Shown here: in pieces, positions 26,081 to 39,329 of the stretch
Numbering within the stretch: position 1 is the first letter of the stretch
Layout of the letters: every line of letters begins with the position of its first letter
From: Malania oleifera
Lineage: Eukaryota > Streptophyta > Magnoliopsida > Santalales > Ximeniaceae
Assembly (NCBI RefSeq): GCF_029873635.1
Contig: NC_080422.1
Span: 3,514,001-3,578,000, forward strand
DNA: 64,000 nt
Direction: 5' to 3'
The notes under the pieces: generated by a model
Seen by the model: only the letters and a program-made list of their open reading frames with translations
Database searches by the model: none
What the model was told of the DNA's origin: nothing
Translations under genes and position numbers: made by a program

Positions 26081-27104
26081 GATATAGTTGTGATACACAT
26101 AATTGCGACATTTATTTCGTGAATTGAAAGGTTAGAGGGAAATGGAATGTTATGTGACTATTCAATAACCCATGAAGAGTCATAAAGACATGAAATTAAA
26201 AGACAATTTAAAGGGATAATGAAACCCTTGTTCCCCTTCAATAAAAGTTAGAATAAAGGACCATTAATCTAATTAATGGCCATAACTCCCTTATAACATT
26301 TCCTCAATGATAGAATTAATGGAAGGAAAGTCATAACAACTATAAAAGGGATACTCTGGGAAGAGGTAAGATATCTCATTCCCTTACTATTATGATCATA
26401 CACTACTTCTAGATTTCCTAACTTAGACATCGAAGTGATCCTTTGAAATATATACCAACTCCTCCAAGCCTCTTTTTCTTGATTCTTAGTAGGTGGTCGA
26501 GGTCGTGGGGTCATGGTTGATCCAAATAATCCGATCAATTTTTGGCTGCAACAATATTGAATGTTACTCAAATTTAATGTCAATGCAATTTTTCAAGGCA
26601 AAGTAAATGAAGAATGTTGTCCTACCACTCAATTTACCTCTTTTTAAAGAATAGTAGATTATGTACAATATCTTACCTAGTGTGGAAATATCTTTGATTG
26701 TTTGACTATTAGGTAGGGTTTTATGATATCATTGAAGTGAATTATATCTTGAGGTTTCTTTTCTTTTTTCTTCTTTTTGGTACAATGAAAAAAAAAAAAA
26801 AAAACCCTTATCAAATAAATGTCACACCAAGTTGACCAACAAAGAATATAGGATGCAAGCTATTAGCAGACAGTGCTTAATATGTCATTTGATAAATGCT
26901 TTTAGAACAATGTTTGACCAAAAAGTCTATACATTTTATCTATCAATCAAAGTATTGAAAATGACGTATGTGCTTTATTATAATTCTAGAGAGGTGAGTC
27001 TGAAACTTGTCCTTGCCTATCAGACGTACAATTTAAGGAAATTTGATTTAATTATAATTCGTAGAATGTCTTCCCTTTATGTAAGCCGAATGTTGTATCT
27101 TATA
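26081..27104. other. Intergenic DNA, no gene supported
   Basis: Two open frames, 26269-26583 (minus, 104 codons) and 26832-27155 (plus, 107 codons), have no recognisable domain and no gene context. The second runs into the tandem array. I do not call either as a gene. Confidence 0.45.
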
Positions 27105-29073
27105 GTTGATTACTCAATTATCCTATTGGATATTACACCCAAAAAAAACTCCTGAGAAACACTATTTTGACTCATAATTGATTTCACCTCCAATATGACC
27201 CCCAATCTAAGTTCATCCCTAATTGCCTCAAGAGTTAGAAATTGCGCTATATTTCATCTACCCATAAGGGGAAGGTTGCCAAGTAATCAAATATAAGGTC
27301 ATTTTATTATGTTTTTTATCATTAACAAGGTCAAAAGCATCTTCGCCCATCCTTCATTTTTACTTTCCAAAACTTAAGAACCCATTGTAAATTATATTTC
27401 TTCAATAATTTTAACATTCTTAAATTTTCATTTAACTTAAAAATACTAATGAAGTTTTGTAACGTATACAAGTTGAAACTAAAGTCAAATAGGATTCGAT
27501 ATTATTTCCATTCAAACTTTTGAAAATACCTTTTAATTTATTTTTATTTTTTTTCGATTCATTGAAAGTTCATTAGACTCGCGTTACACAACAAACATTA
27601 ATTTCTCTTTATTGCATTGCACATGAAGGGAAGTTACCAAATTAGGGGGTGTGGGGGATATATGATGCAAACGGTGATGCGAACCACACAACAAATAATT
27701 TCATCAACAAATTCAAATGTTTCACCGAAAGGGAGATTGCAAATCCCAATAAATTTCATTCATGAATTTCAAAGTCCCATTTGATAACTCAATTATCCTA
27801 TTGGATATTACATCCAAAAAACACTTTTCGACTCATAATTGATTTCATCTTGAAGAAAACCCCAATCTAAGCTCATCCCTAATTACCTCGAGAGTTAGAA
27901 ATCTGGCTATATTTCATCTACCCATAAGGGAAGGTTGCCAAGTGATCAAATATAAGGTCATTTTGTTCTATCTTTTATCATTAACAAGATCAAAATCATC
28001 TTCACCATCCTTCATTTTTACTTTCCAAAACTCATGAACCCATTGTAAATTAGATTTCTTCAATAATTTTAACATTCTTCAATTTTCATATAACTTAAAA
28101 AATGCTATTGAAGTTCTGTAATGTATACAAGTTGAAACTAAAAGCAAACGAGACTCGATATTGTTTCCATTCAAAGTTTTGAAAATACCCTTTAATTTTT
28201 ATTTTTATTTTTCAATTCATTGAAAGTTCATTGGATTTGCGTTACCCAACGAACATTAATTCATATTTATTGCATTGCACATGATGGGAAGTTACCAAAT
28301 TAAGAGGTGTGGGGGATATATGATGCAAACGGTGATGCAAACCACACAACAAATTCAAATGTTTCACCGAAAGGGAGACTGCAAATCCCAATAAATTTCA
28401 TTCACGAATTCCAAAGTCTCATTTGATAACTCAATTATCCGATTGGATATTACACCCAAAAATGCTTGAAAAATCTTATTTCGACTCCTAATTGATTTCA
28501 TCTCGAACAAGATCCTAATCTAAGCTCATCCCTAATTGCCTTGAGAATTAGAAATCACACTATATTTTATCCACCCTTAAGGGTAAGGTTGCCATGTAAT
28601 CGAATATAAGGTATTTTTGTTCCGTCTTTTATCATTAATAAGGTCAAAAGCATCTTCACCATCCTTCATTTTTACTTTCCAAAACTCAAGAACCCAATGT
28701 AAATTAGATTTCTTCAATTATTTTAACATTCTTCAATTTTCATATAAGTTAAAAAATACTAAAAACGTATGCAAGTTGAAACTAAAGTCAAACAGGATTC
28801 GATATTATTTTTATTCAAACTTTTGAAAATACCCTTTAACTTTTTTTCTTCCATTCACCAAAAGTTCATTAGACTTGCCTTACACAACGAACATTAAATC
28901 GTGTTTATTACATTGCACATGATGGGAAGGTACCAAATTAAGAGGGTGTGGGAGATATATGATGCAAATGGTGATGCAAAGCACAACAAATAATTTTATC
29001 AACAAATTCAAATGTTTCACCGAAAGGGAGATTGCAAATCCCAATAAATTTCATTCACGAATTCCAAAGTCCC
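27105..29073. repeat. Tandem triplication, about 650-bp unit
   Basis: Three head-to-tail copies start at about 27105, 27782 and 28423, each with the phrase ACTCAATTATCC(T/G)ATTGGATA. Units are about 677, 641 and 650 bp. All three share, in order, TCATCCCTAATT, CATCTTC...CATCCTTCATTTTTACT, GTTGAAACTAAAG, GTGTGGG(G/A)GATATATGATGC and TTTCACCGAAAGGGAGA. The copies differ by scattered substitutions and small indels, so the duplication is not recent. No coding capacity is shared between them. Confidence 0.9.
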
Positions 29074-29531
29074 ATACTCCCCTATATACCAACAATTAAC
29101 TCCTCTGTTTTGTGTCGTTTGGCTTAGAAGCCACGCAGGGGGAATGGGTCCGTTTGGATAATGTAGGACTTGTTCCCTTATATGGCAATCCTTCTGCCCC
29201 TTGTGACCCACAACCATCCCTTAAAAGCTGCAGAGCTCATGAGAATTGGGCTCATCTGCCCTAAAAAGGATGAACCCATTTCACAAAAAGGTCACCAATT
29301 GGATGAACTGCCCGTGTAAACTATTAATATTTATGATGTGGGTGTGTGTGTTTTTTGTTCTTCTAATTATGATGCAATTTTCATGGGTCTTTCAATCTTT
29401 CATGTGTTAAAATATGAATTGTTCTTGTTGTGTACTTCAAGTTTGATTGACATGTTAATACTTTTTTAAGAAAAAAAAAAAAAGAGGAAACCTGAAAAGA
29501 TTACACATATAGTGATTAAATAAAAGTGTGA
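29074..29531. other. Spacer after the tandem array
   Basis: A somewhat GC-richer stretch (29090-29290) follows the last repeat unit. A TATA-like CTATATACC stands at about 29081. A 66-codon minus-strand open frame (29017-29217) has no recognisable motif. I see no supported gene. Confidence 0.4.
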
Positions 29532-29539
29532 TGTTTGAT

Positions 29540-30073
29540 TAGGGGTGCCAAAAACAGGTCAAAACCCATGATCCATCCATTTAAATTAGCTTTGGGTAAA
29601 GTATAAGGTGACCCATTTATAAAAGGGTCAATCCGAACCCAACTCGTTTAATAAACGGGTTAAATGGGTTTGGATTGGGTGCCCGTCGAGTGATCTATTT
29701 AATTTTATATATATATATATATTTCTCTGTGTGTGTGTGCGTGTGTATTACATTAAAAAAATATTAATTAAAGCGATGTACTATTTTCTACATTTTATTT
29801 TTTTTAAGATATTAATAAATAAAATAAAAAGTGTTGTTTTTTTTTTAAAAAAAATTATGTCACTTTATATGAAATATTTTTAAAAAATTAAAAATAAATA
29901 AATTATATTTTTAAATGGGTTCTTAACGGGTACCCGTTTATTAAACAAATGAGTTTGGATTTATATGTTAGTCATCCGTTAACAGACGGGTCAACCCAAA
30001 TCCAAATCCGTTTAACCTCTATCTGTTTATGACCTGGCCAAACCCAACCCGCTAACCTGTTTTGCCACCCCTA
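29540..30073. mobile_element. hAT-type MITE with 8-bp target duplication
   Basis: A 534-bp element begins TAGGGGTGCCAAAAACAGGT and ends as the reverse complement of TAGGGGTGGCAAAACAGGT. It is flanked by exact 8-bp duplications TGTTTGAT (29532-29539 and 30074-30081). The subterminal parts carry repeated GGGT/ACCC words (AACGGGT, GGGTACCCG). An 8-bp duplication and such ends are typical of the hAT superfamily. It has no transposase, so it is non-autonomous. Confidence 0.9.
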
Positions 30074-30081
30074 TGTTTGAT

Positions 30082-32483
30082 GGGTAAGTGCCTTATCATA
30101 TAAATAATTCATTAAATAAAGGAGAAAGACATGCAATAGATTTATGTGGTTTTACCATATTTTATATACAAAAGCAAAACATGACTCTCTATATCATCCA
30201 AAACTTCAATTCTAATTCTTGGTGATTTTAATTAAAAAAAATAAAATAATATGAATCAATCAAAACTAAATAATAAAATGTAAAATATATTTACGTACCT
30301 ATATAATTTAAGATATGTATTTATTGGATTCATTTATATCACATTTATGGTAACTCAAAAAATTTGATATGTGCACATATCGAATGATTCTTGTGCATCT
30401 CATGGGTCTATGCTGGCGTTTAGATTAATTACATTTGGTTTGTAGAATGTTTTTTCATAGAAATATAATAAAATAAGATAGGAATCGAAAAAAAAATTAT
30501 GTGGAGATGCAATAATATAAATAAAAGTTATTCAAAATTTTGTGATATTTCATCAAACATAGAACAAGATAGATATAGACATTTAAATAGTGAAATGTAG
30601 ATATTAATAGCAAAAGGAGTAATTAAGGAGTTTAGTGGTTAATATTTGGGGGCTTCTGTAATTGTGAGTTTAATATTGAGATCGGGATTGAAGATGACTC
30701 TGGATATGGTCAGATTTCACAAATTTACGGTAGAGTTTTATTCTATGATGATAATTTGGTGCATAATGCATTTATGAATCTCATCATGTCTTGTTATTTG
30801 AGAGTTGTCATGAAATTATGAATAGAGAATAGTAATTTTCTATGAACTATGTGTGTGATGTAGGACAAGAAGTCAAATCATGAGAAAATTTTTATTGGAG
30901 ATTGATTTATAGGTATAGGGTTAAGGTGTCGTAAGAGGATTGGAGACTGATTTATAGGTATAAAGGTATCCCAAATTATGTATTGTCTATAATTTTATCA
31001 TGTTGTCCTGCATCACCATGGTTAACGAGAGAAGATGACAAACTCGTAGATTGACAGTTAACTTTTAAGATTTATTTGCAACTTGGTCTTCACAACTTCT
31101 AAATCTTTCTAATAAGAGGGATGAGCATTCGGTCGGTTCAGTTAATTCGGTTAAAAAAACTCATTAACCGAACTTATCAAAATTTCATATTTAGTCGAAT
31201 TCAAAGCCAACCAAACCGAATTTCGATTAAATTAGTTAACCAATTTAATATTTTAATACATATAAAATATTGATTTTTCATATATATATATATATAATAT
31301 AGTATATAAAATATTTTAATATATAATATATGTATATATATATATAATTATTTATTAATTTATACAATTTGGTTAATTAGGTTAACTGAATTTACCAAAC
31401 CCAAAAATTGAATTAAAAACTGAAAGGTTTATGTTGGATCAAGCATCAGCCATTTAAAGCTTACAAAGATAGAAATGGAGCATTGCAAGTGATAAGAAAA
31501 TCAATAAAATATTATGGTGAAAAATATGAGTGAAAAGAACTATTGCCCAACTCAAATAATACGAAAAAATAATTATGCATAGAATGCAATTGTTTTATTG
31601 TCGACAAAATAAAATATATGTAATGAATAGGACTAATTTGATTGTGATGTATTTTCTTAGCTTTCGGTAGAATAGATATTATTATCCTAAACATATGAGG
31701 TTATATTGCTTGTTAACCAATTATTTCAACCAAGTCAAATATAATTTTTCGAGTCTAATCTATACGTTCATTTTTTTATTTAAAAAAAAAGGTACTATAA
31801 ACAATCTAAAGACGGAAAACCTTTTTGCTATTTATAAAAAATAAAGTAAAAAATAAAATGATCCACACACAATCTCTTCAACATGTTGGATAGAACAAAA
31901 AAAAAAGAGTTTATATTCAATAATGTATTAAAAAAATAAAAAATAAAAATAAAATCTTTTTTTTTCTCAATTAATGTTAACCAAATAACAAAGAAAAAAA
32001 TTATATTTTTAGTTTAAATATTTTTCTTTTCTAGTACAAAATATAATGTGATAATCTAAAAGTTGGAAGTGAATCTAAAAATCCACATTGAGAAAGAGCA
32101 AATCTGCAAATGACTAATTGGGCGTTTTCCCAATAATTTTGCCGCCAAACCGTTAACCCACCAACTGCCAATGTTCTAACTGTATTATTAATAATAAATT
32201 ATTATATAATATAATATAATATAATAAAACATACGATAAAAAAACATAGACTTTTTCAAATTTTCACAGAACAAAAAATGCACATGTCTTGAAAATTCAA
32301 AAATTTTATATGCCGTTTCTCAAATTTTACAAAAATACAAAAAAATATTTCAACCCAATTTGAACGTTTATTGAATTTAATTTTGTGCAGATTTAGACAA
32401 AATTTTGTTAAAATTATATTAAGTTTCTTTCAGATTAACACAAATCTAAATTCGAAGTTCAAAAATTTATACTGAAACACTGT
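30082..32483. other. AT-rich intergenic DNA with a partial MITE
   Basis: No gene is supported. At about 31118-31420 a sequence opening GGGATGAGCATTCGGTCGGTTC, with several TTAACCGAA/TTCGGTTAA words, looks like one end of a hAT-type MITE; the opposite end could not be found. AT dinucleotide runs lie at 31280-31345. Confidence 0.45.
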
Positions 32484-32771
32484 TAGGGCTCATTTGTAAC
32501 TTGAGAATTATTAGGAAAAGGAAAGAAAAATATGCAAAATTTCACAATTTCATGTTTGGTCATAAAGGAAAGTGAAAAAAAAAAAAAAAAGATAACAAAA
32601 TAATGAATAAATTTTATTAATATTTGATTTTTCTTAAATTTAATAAATTTTAAAATTTTTAATTCTAAATAGTATTTGATATAGGGAAAAACATAATAAA
32701 TAATTATTTTTCTTCTTATTTTCTTTTCATTTCATTTTCATAAATAAAATTTTTGACCCAAACAAATCCTT
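32484..32771. mobile_element. Short MITE (TTTGG/CCAAA-ended family)
   Basis: The left end GGGCTCATTTGTAACTTGAG and the reverse complement of the right end (AAGGATTTGTTTGGGTCAAA) form degenerate terminal inverted repeats around an A/T-rich core of about 290 bp. Related copies with the same terminal wording and AAAGAAAA core lie at 57330-57631 and 59965-60206. No transposase and no exact target duplication were seen. Confidence 0.5.
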
Positions 32772-33326
32772 AAAAAAGAAAGGAAAATACAAGCCGTGAA
32801 AAAGATAATAACTTATAAGCAAAGGAGTTCATATATCATTTCTAAAATCTTAAAAATATATGTATTTTTTAAAGAAATTTTGTAAATTTTTAAAATAAAT
32901 TAAATTTTTATATTTTTTTTATTGTGTCTTTTGCAATTCTATATATATAATTAAATATTATTATATATAATTATATAATAAATGTATTCGTTATTGGACG
33001 GTAATTTGGAAATTTCAACGATAAATAAAAGCTGTCGGTAGGAAAATGGGAAACTTTCAAAATTCACAAATGGTGACCAGAAGCGGTCTAAGTCAAGCTC
33101 CTATGTTGACACGTCACAACAGCACCACCCGACCAACTTTCCTTTAGTGAATTTACCAAATCCCCTTGCTGGTCAACTTGAAACCAAAGCTCCACCGTGG
33201 ATTCGTAATGTGGTTGACATGGCATTCCGCCATTGGTTGCATGAATCCCGGTGGATAATATCATTTAAAAAAATATAAAGATATATAAATGAAATTATTT
33301 TCTACCATTGAATATATCCTAGTATG

Positions 33327-33812
33327 TAGGATTGTGCATAATTCGGTGAAAATCAAATTAATTGAAATTATCGATCAAATTCGATCTGTTTGGTTTGGTT
33401 AATTTTTAACTCATTTCGATTCGATTTTATATTTCGGTAAAATCAATTATTCAGTTTTCGGTTCTGTTGCGGAGAAATTACATTGCGGTTAACCAATTTA
33501 ACCAAATTATATAATTAATTAAAAATTAAATATAAATTATATAATTTATAATTGAAGGTCCCATAATTATTATATAATTAATAATTAAATATAAATAAAA
33601 TATTGAAAACATACAATCATAATTTTTTCCCATAATCAATTGTAATTTGATTCGGTTAAATTTGGCTAACTGAATTAATCGAAAAACTTGGTTCAGTCAG
33701 GTAAGGTTCGGGTAAGAAGGATAATTTGGTTAGTTCGATTATGATGAATAGATAATCGAATTTTTTTGGTTAATTTGGTTAATTGGCCGAATCGACCGAT
33801 TGCACACCCCTA
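33327..33812. mobile_element. hAT-type MITE with 8-bp target duplication
   Basis: A 486-bp element starts TAGGATTGTGCATAATTCGG; the reverse complement of its end reads TAGGGGTGTGCAATCGGTCG. Exact 8-bp duplications CTAGTATG flank it (33319-33326 and 33813-33820). The interior is rich in TTCGGTT/AACCGAA words. It is non-autonomous, with no coding sequence. Confidence 0.9.
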
Positions 33813-34164
33813 CTAGTATGTATGCTATCTTTTTTCGGAATTTTGTTGAGTACAACTAGGGCATAGTCACCTCAACCGAAACGATTAGGTGTTTTCCTGT
33901 GTTCAATTTTGGTAAAGCATTAAAAAAATACAAAACAAAACAAAATTTTATAAAACATTTTGGTAAAACATTTTGTTAAAACATAATACTGCAAACACCA
34001 TATATGTTGAATGATATTTGTTTAAAAGGAATTCCATAAATGACAAATGATAATCATTTATCACATTAACATAAGGGGAGTTTTTGAGAACATATTTTGC
34101 TTTAAACTTTTCTATGATCAATAATTTTTTTGAAGGATGTACAAAAATTATGGAAAAACTGAAA

Positions 34165-34626
34165 ATTTGACCAAAATCATAAGCGGTTTGGTTTTTCGGT
34201 ATTCGATTTTGATTTCGGTCTTAGAAAATGTAAATTTTCAATTTCAATTTCGATTTCAAAAATATAACCGAATCGAAAAACTGAAAAAAAAAATTGATAT
34301 AAATTTAAATTATATATATAAATTAATATAATTGCGTAGTTAATGTGTTAGTACATGATTGGTCCATTTAATATTTAGAAATGCCAATAGATTTTCAACA
34401 ACTCTTGTAAAAAATCAATTGTTAGATATTTAGAAAATCAGTTAAAATTTGGAAAAAAAAAAAAAAAAAACCGTAACTGAACTGCTGAATGTTCGGTTCT
34501 CTATGGAATAATAAATTTGGTTTGGTTTCAGTTTCAGTTTGGGAATACTAAAAATCACAAGGTTCGGTTTGATTCGATTTTTAGTTTGACCCATAACCGA
34601 ACCGTAATAAACCGATTACACCCCTA
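34165..34626. mobile_element. Probable MITE related to the 33.3-kb element
   Basis: The right end (CCGATTACACCCCTAG) and an interior of GGTTTGGTTTTTCGG, AACCGAACCG and similar words match the style of the hAT-type MITE at 33327-33812. The left terminus is not clear, and no target duplication was found. It may be truncated. The small plus-strand open frame inside it is not a gene. Confidence 0.5.
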
Positions 34627-34905
34627 GTTGTTTCTTTGTTTGGAAAAAAAAAAAAAAAAGGATATAGCTATTTCGTAGGTTTAATTGTTGTTGAAATTAT
34701 TATGTTTAGCCATCTTAATATTGAAGAATTAACAATGGAAAGATAAAAAATAAGAAAGAGTAATTCATTTATTTTTTTACTATAAAAAAACAATTATGAG
34801 CTTTATACTAATTTTTTTATTTTTCAAAAAATAAAATTATTATTATTATTATTATTATTAAGAGTTAAACAGATATTATGCACATACGTGTAAGGCATAC
34901 TCACA

Positions 34906-34970
<65 letters not shown>

Positions 34971-35691
34971 ATTTGTGTGTCAATTAGGTAACAAATATAT
35001 CATTGTTCAGTAATAAGTGTAGAAAACCTAAAGGTCAAATAAATATTAACATTAGTAATTTTTTATGTTTTATTTTTCTATAGCAAGAGGTGGGTTGATC
35101 AATGGCTGGGTCATCTAGTTTGACCGAGTCAAATGAGTCATTCTGGATCAACTATGTTTACATTAACTCAAATTTTGGTTTAAAGGCTCAACTCAACCAA
35201 ATTCATTGATCTAATTCATATATTATTTTCGATTAAAAGAATAAACATCTTAAGAAGTTTAATTGAATTTGATAACTAGTTGGATTTTTTTTTATTAAAT
35301 TCTTTGTGGATTAAAAAATAAAAAAGGATAATTTAATCTTTTTTTCAAAAATAAAAATCAAAAAATATTTTTTAAAGATAAAAACTATGTATATATAACA
35401 TGCAGGTAATATATTTTTTAAATATATATATATATATATAACATTCCTTAAAAATGGAATTTAATGGGATGGTTGGGTAATACGCAGGTGTGTTTTTATA
35501 TTTGGTAATATTTGGATGAAGGTCGACTTCAGAAAAGGCAATTTTATAATGTGAATGGGGCGCTGCAGCGTCGGGGTGAAAGTGAAACAGTGGGAAAGCC
35601 GAAACGCCTCCACTTAACATCGTCGAAGAACAAGAGGAAGAACATAGAACAACAAAGAAGAGAAGTAGACCTGCCCACGAGGAAACGAATC

Positions 35692-35769
<78 letters not shown>

Positions 35770-35981
35770 CTTGTGAACCACCTTCAAGTCTTCAACCTCT
35801 CGGAACTTTCTCTTTTCTTTCTCGGGCAATCGGTCGTCGATACCGATGCAATTTTTCTCTTCTCATACTTATTAAATTCATATACAAATACTATTCGCTT
35901 ATTTGTTTTCAGGGTTTTTTTTTTTTTTTGCCTCTGAACTCCCAACTCCAGTATAGATTGAAGTATTGGAAGTTTCTTTCC
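34627..35981. other. Spacer upstream of the WD40 gene, with microsatellites
   Basis: Simple repeats here are (TTA)n at about 34838-34860, (AT)n then (GT)n at 34908-34970, and a (GA)n run of about 65 bp at 35693-35757. The GA run lies about 700 bp before the start codon and probably in the promoter or 5'UTR. It keeps frames open on both strands (35512-35937 plus, 35614-35829 minus); these are not genes. Confidence 0.6.
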
Positions 35982-36467
35982 ATGGGCGAACCCATTTCTG
36001 GAGTTTGAACAGGAATTTCATGGAATCCCAGGTCAGCAACTCTCTCTCTCTCTCCTTTTTATTTTATTTAAAATTTTTGGTTTGCTGGTGTTATAATTTG
36101 GTTTGTTGGGTCATGAATGACGCGCTTGTTTTTTGAAAACTGTTTGTTTCATTTTTTTGAAGTGCTATAATTTGATCTCGATGCCCTTTCGTTACCGACT
36201 TTGTGGGTTTGTTCTTTTGTTTCGTTTTAATTAATCATATGTGTGGAGTGATCAGTATGTGTGTTGTGTTGGTTGTTTGCTGCGAGATCTGTGTTGGGTT
36301 CTTGTTTGAAGCTTGTTGGGTTTAACGGTGGATCGATTTGGATTTTGGTTTTTTTATTTTATTTTATTTTAAAATTGCCCACTTAATATTAGTAGTTTTG
36401 TTCGAAGCATAGGGTTTGAAATTTAAGTGTTTTCTGCGGCAGGGTTTCATGGGTTGAACCCTAGGGA
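35982..36467 (+). promoter_or_regulatory. 5'UTR with two uORFs and a probable intron
   Basis: A first upstream ORF starts at ATG 35982 and stops at 36008 (eight codons, MGEPISGV). A second starts at ATG 36019. A likely intron runs from GTCAGC (about 36031) to the acceptor TTTCTGCGGCAG (about 36443), with a CT-rich 5' part. When spliced, the second uORF closes after eight codons, shortly before the main start. Plant UTR introns and uORFs commonly tune expression and translation; a role here is inferred. Confidence 0.55.
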
Positions 36468-39294
36468 ATGATGGGGAGTTGCAACGAAGAGGAAGATGAT
36501 CGATTCTTTGATACCCGCGAAGAGTTGTCTGATCTGGGTTCAGATTGCTCTGAAGATTGTAGTTCTAGTCGTGGCCTTTTTGATTGTGCCTCCAACAAAT
36601 TTCACTATGAATTTTGGATTAAGAGACCTGACAGTGTTAACGAGCGCCGTGTTAGGTTCTTAAGATGGATGGGTCTGAGTATGGATCAAAACCCGATTAT
36701 GAGAGAGAATTCCGGAGATGTATCTTGTGACAGTTTTGAAATACAGAACTTTAGAATCATTCAGGACAGCGGGGCAGTGCTCAGGGCATGGGGCTCAGAA
36801 AATGGGTGCTCATCAAGTGAGTCTTTTGTGTCAAATAAAGATCCTGAATTAGTGGAGGAGAATTTTATTCATAAGATTGAAAATTTGGATAGTCAATCAC
36901 AGCTTTTTGTGGACGAACTCAGCCATGAAGGGGCATTTAGCAGGCTACGTGAAGTGGGTTTGAATCGATTGATAATTGATGAAGAGTTTCAGAAAGCTCG
37001 AGGGTCATCTCCTCTTGGTCAGCGACTCTCAAGAAGGGAGGAAGAGGCAAGTAACTTGTTAGTTATGAAAAAGAAAGTCAATTTGGGGTGGCTAAGGAGA
37101 TTAGGTGCTGTGGCATGTATTGCAAATGGCCATGGACAAGCTCGTTTTAGCAGCAATAACCTTGATCCCATTGAGGGGATGAGGACCCAAAGACTTCAGA
37201 TTTATCCACACAGGAAAAAATCGAAGGAATTATCTTCCCTTTTCATGGGACAAGAATTCCCTGCACATGAGGGCTCAATATCAGCAATGAAGTTCAGCCT
37301 CGACGGAAAATACCTGGCAAGTGCTGGTGAAGATGGAATTGTGCGCATCTGGAAGGTGATTGAGGAGGAGAGGTCGAATAAGTTTGACATTTCAGACATG
37401 GATCCTTCGTGTTTGTACTTTCAAGCGAATGATCTTTCCGAATTGTCCCCTCTCGATGTGGACAAGGAGAAATTGAGTAAGATGAAGAGGTCGACGAAAT
37501 CATCAGATTTGACTTTTGTCATTTTCCCACAGAAGGTCTTCCACCTATTGGAGAAGCCTTTGCATGAGTTCCATGGGCACAGTGGTGAGGTCTTGGATCT
37601 ATCATGGTCGAGGAAAGGGGTTAGTGTTATCTGTACCAAGCATTGCTTCTGGTTTTTGTCATCATTTGTTAATAAAACTGCACATAATTTTTTCTTTGAA
37701 GTTTAGTTGCCAGAATGCAGTAATTGATGTTGTTTCAGTTATATTTGTATTATTTGCAGTACCTGCTTTCATCCTCTGTCGATAAAACAGTTCGCTTGTG
37801 GCAAGTGGGATGCAACCGATGTCTCAGAGTTTTCTCTCATAATAATTATGGTGAGCCCCTTTCTGCATATGTGCATCCCTTGTTAGAAAATTTAATATAT
37901 ATTTTTTATCAATGTTGGTTAACATTTTCTAATATTGGTTTGTTTATTATAACCATGATTAATGCAGTTACTTGCATAGACTTCAACCCAATGGATGATA
38001 ATTACTTCATTAGTGGTTCGATAGATGGAAAAGTTCGCATTTGGGAAGTGCTTGGCTGTCGTGTTGTTGATTGGACTGATATTAGAGAAATAATCACTGC
38101 CGTATGCTATCGCCCAGATGGCAAGGTTTGGTCCTTAGTAGTAGTAATCATAGTAGTAGTAGTCGTAATTGTGGTTAAAACAAATCTTAATTTTTTATTT
38201 TATTCTTGCAGGGAGGAATTGTGGGCTCCATGACAGGCAGCTGCCATTTTTATGATATCACAGGTATCCATTACGGTTTCAGAACTATATTCTTTGTCAG
38301 TAGTATTTTGCTAGTATCATCATATGTCAGATTCACCATGCATTGAGAAGTTTGAGGATGCTGGTACTTCCTTCCCAATGCTTGGCGCTGCTGATTCTGG
38401 TCGGGTTTAAATGATATGAGATATTGATTCTATGCAAGTGCAAAGGACATGTTATTTTACATGTCATATTTGTTTATGAATACTTCCTTCCTGCACTTAT
38501 TTTTTAGCAAGGATTTCAACTTGTTATGCTCAAGATGCAACTGCTTTATTTGATGCATTTTAATTGAAGAGAGAAAAATAATGATGTTTAATTTAACTTG
38601 CCCTCCGACGCATGATGCTTGTAATATTTCTTCAGTTACTTTTTTATAAAATTAATCTTCGTTTTTTTTTTTCTATTTTTTTTATAATTTTTTAAATTTC
38701 TTTAATTCCTTTTCTATGCCTATAATATTTACTCTCAAGCCCATTATGAATTATTTAAGTTGCTGAGCAAATATGGCCAAGTAATAGTAAATTCTTTGTC
38801 ACGAAGGTCAACATGTTAGAGTCAGAAGCTTGGTTTCTGTGTCTGTGGAGCAGATTTGTGGGATTGCTGTTTAGTTATCTATATTTGTGACCTTTGTATT
38901 TATTTTTTTAGTTATTTATCAAAAAAACCCTTATACTTTGTATAATTATCCATTGATACTGTCATATTGCTTTTGGGTCTCAGTATTGGCATCATTGTGA
39001 AAAGCAAACTATAACTTGATTCTATTTATTTATTATTTGATTAGAGAAAGGAGGGGGAGTCGGTTTGCACTGAAAACATGTAACACGACCGATGGATAAA
39101 CAATGGAAACGCGCTAATGCTATAATTATCCTGGCTTCCTGAACAACTTATAAACTGAATGCAGAACTTGAGCCTTAAAGAGTAATTTTGCCAAAAGGTG
39201 AGACACTGGTAGTTTTAACATAGATAGGCTTGAAGGCGATCTCCAGATGCTAAGCTCAAACACAATATCTATACTTGCATACACACATACGTAC

Positions 39295-39329
<35 letters not shown>

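Noticed and set aside
26269-27155. Two open frames of about 105 codons (one on each strand)
   Set aside because: No recognisable motif, no splice partners, and one overlaps the tandem array.
29017-29217. 66-codon minus-strand frame next to a TATA-like sequence
   Set aside because: It overlaps the tandem repeat edge, is on the wrong strand for the TATA-like site, and has no recognisable domain.
35512-35937. 141-codon plus-strand frame and its minus-strand partner
   Set aside because: Both are held open by the (GA)n/(CT)n run and have no conserved part.
37202-37639. Minus-strand open frames under the WD40 gene
   Set aside because: They are antisense shadows of a long conserved coding exon.
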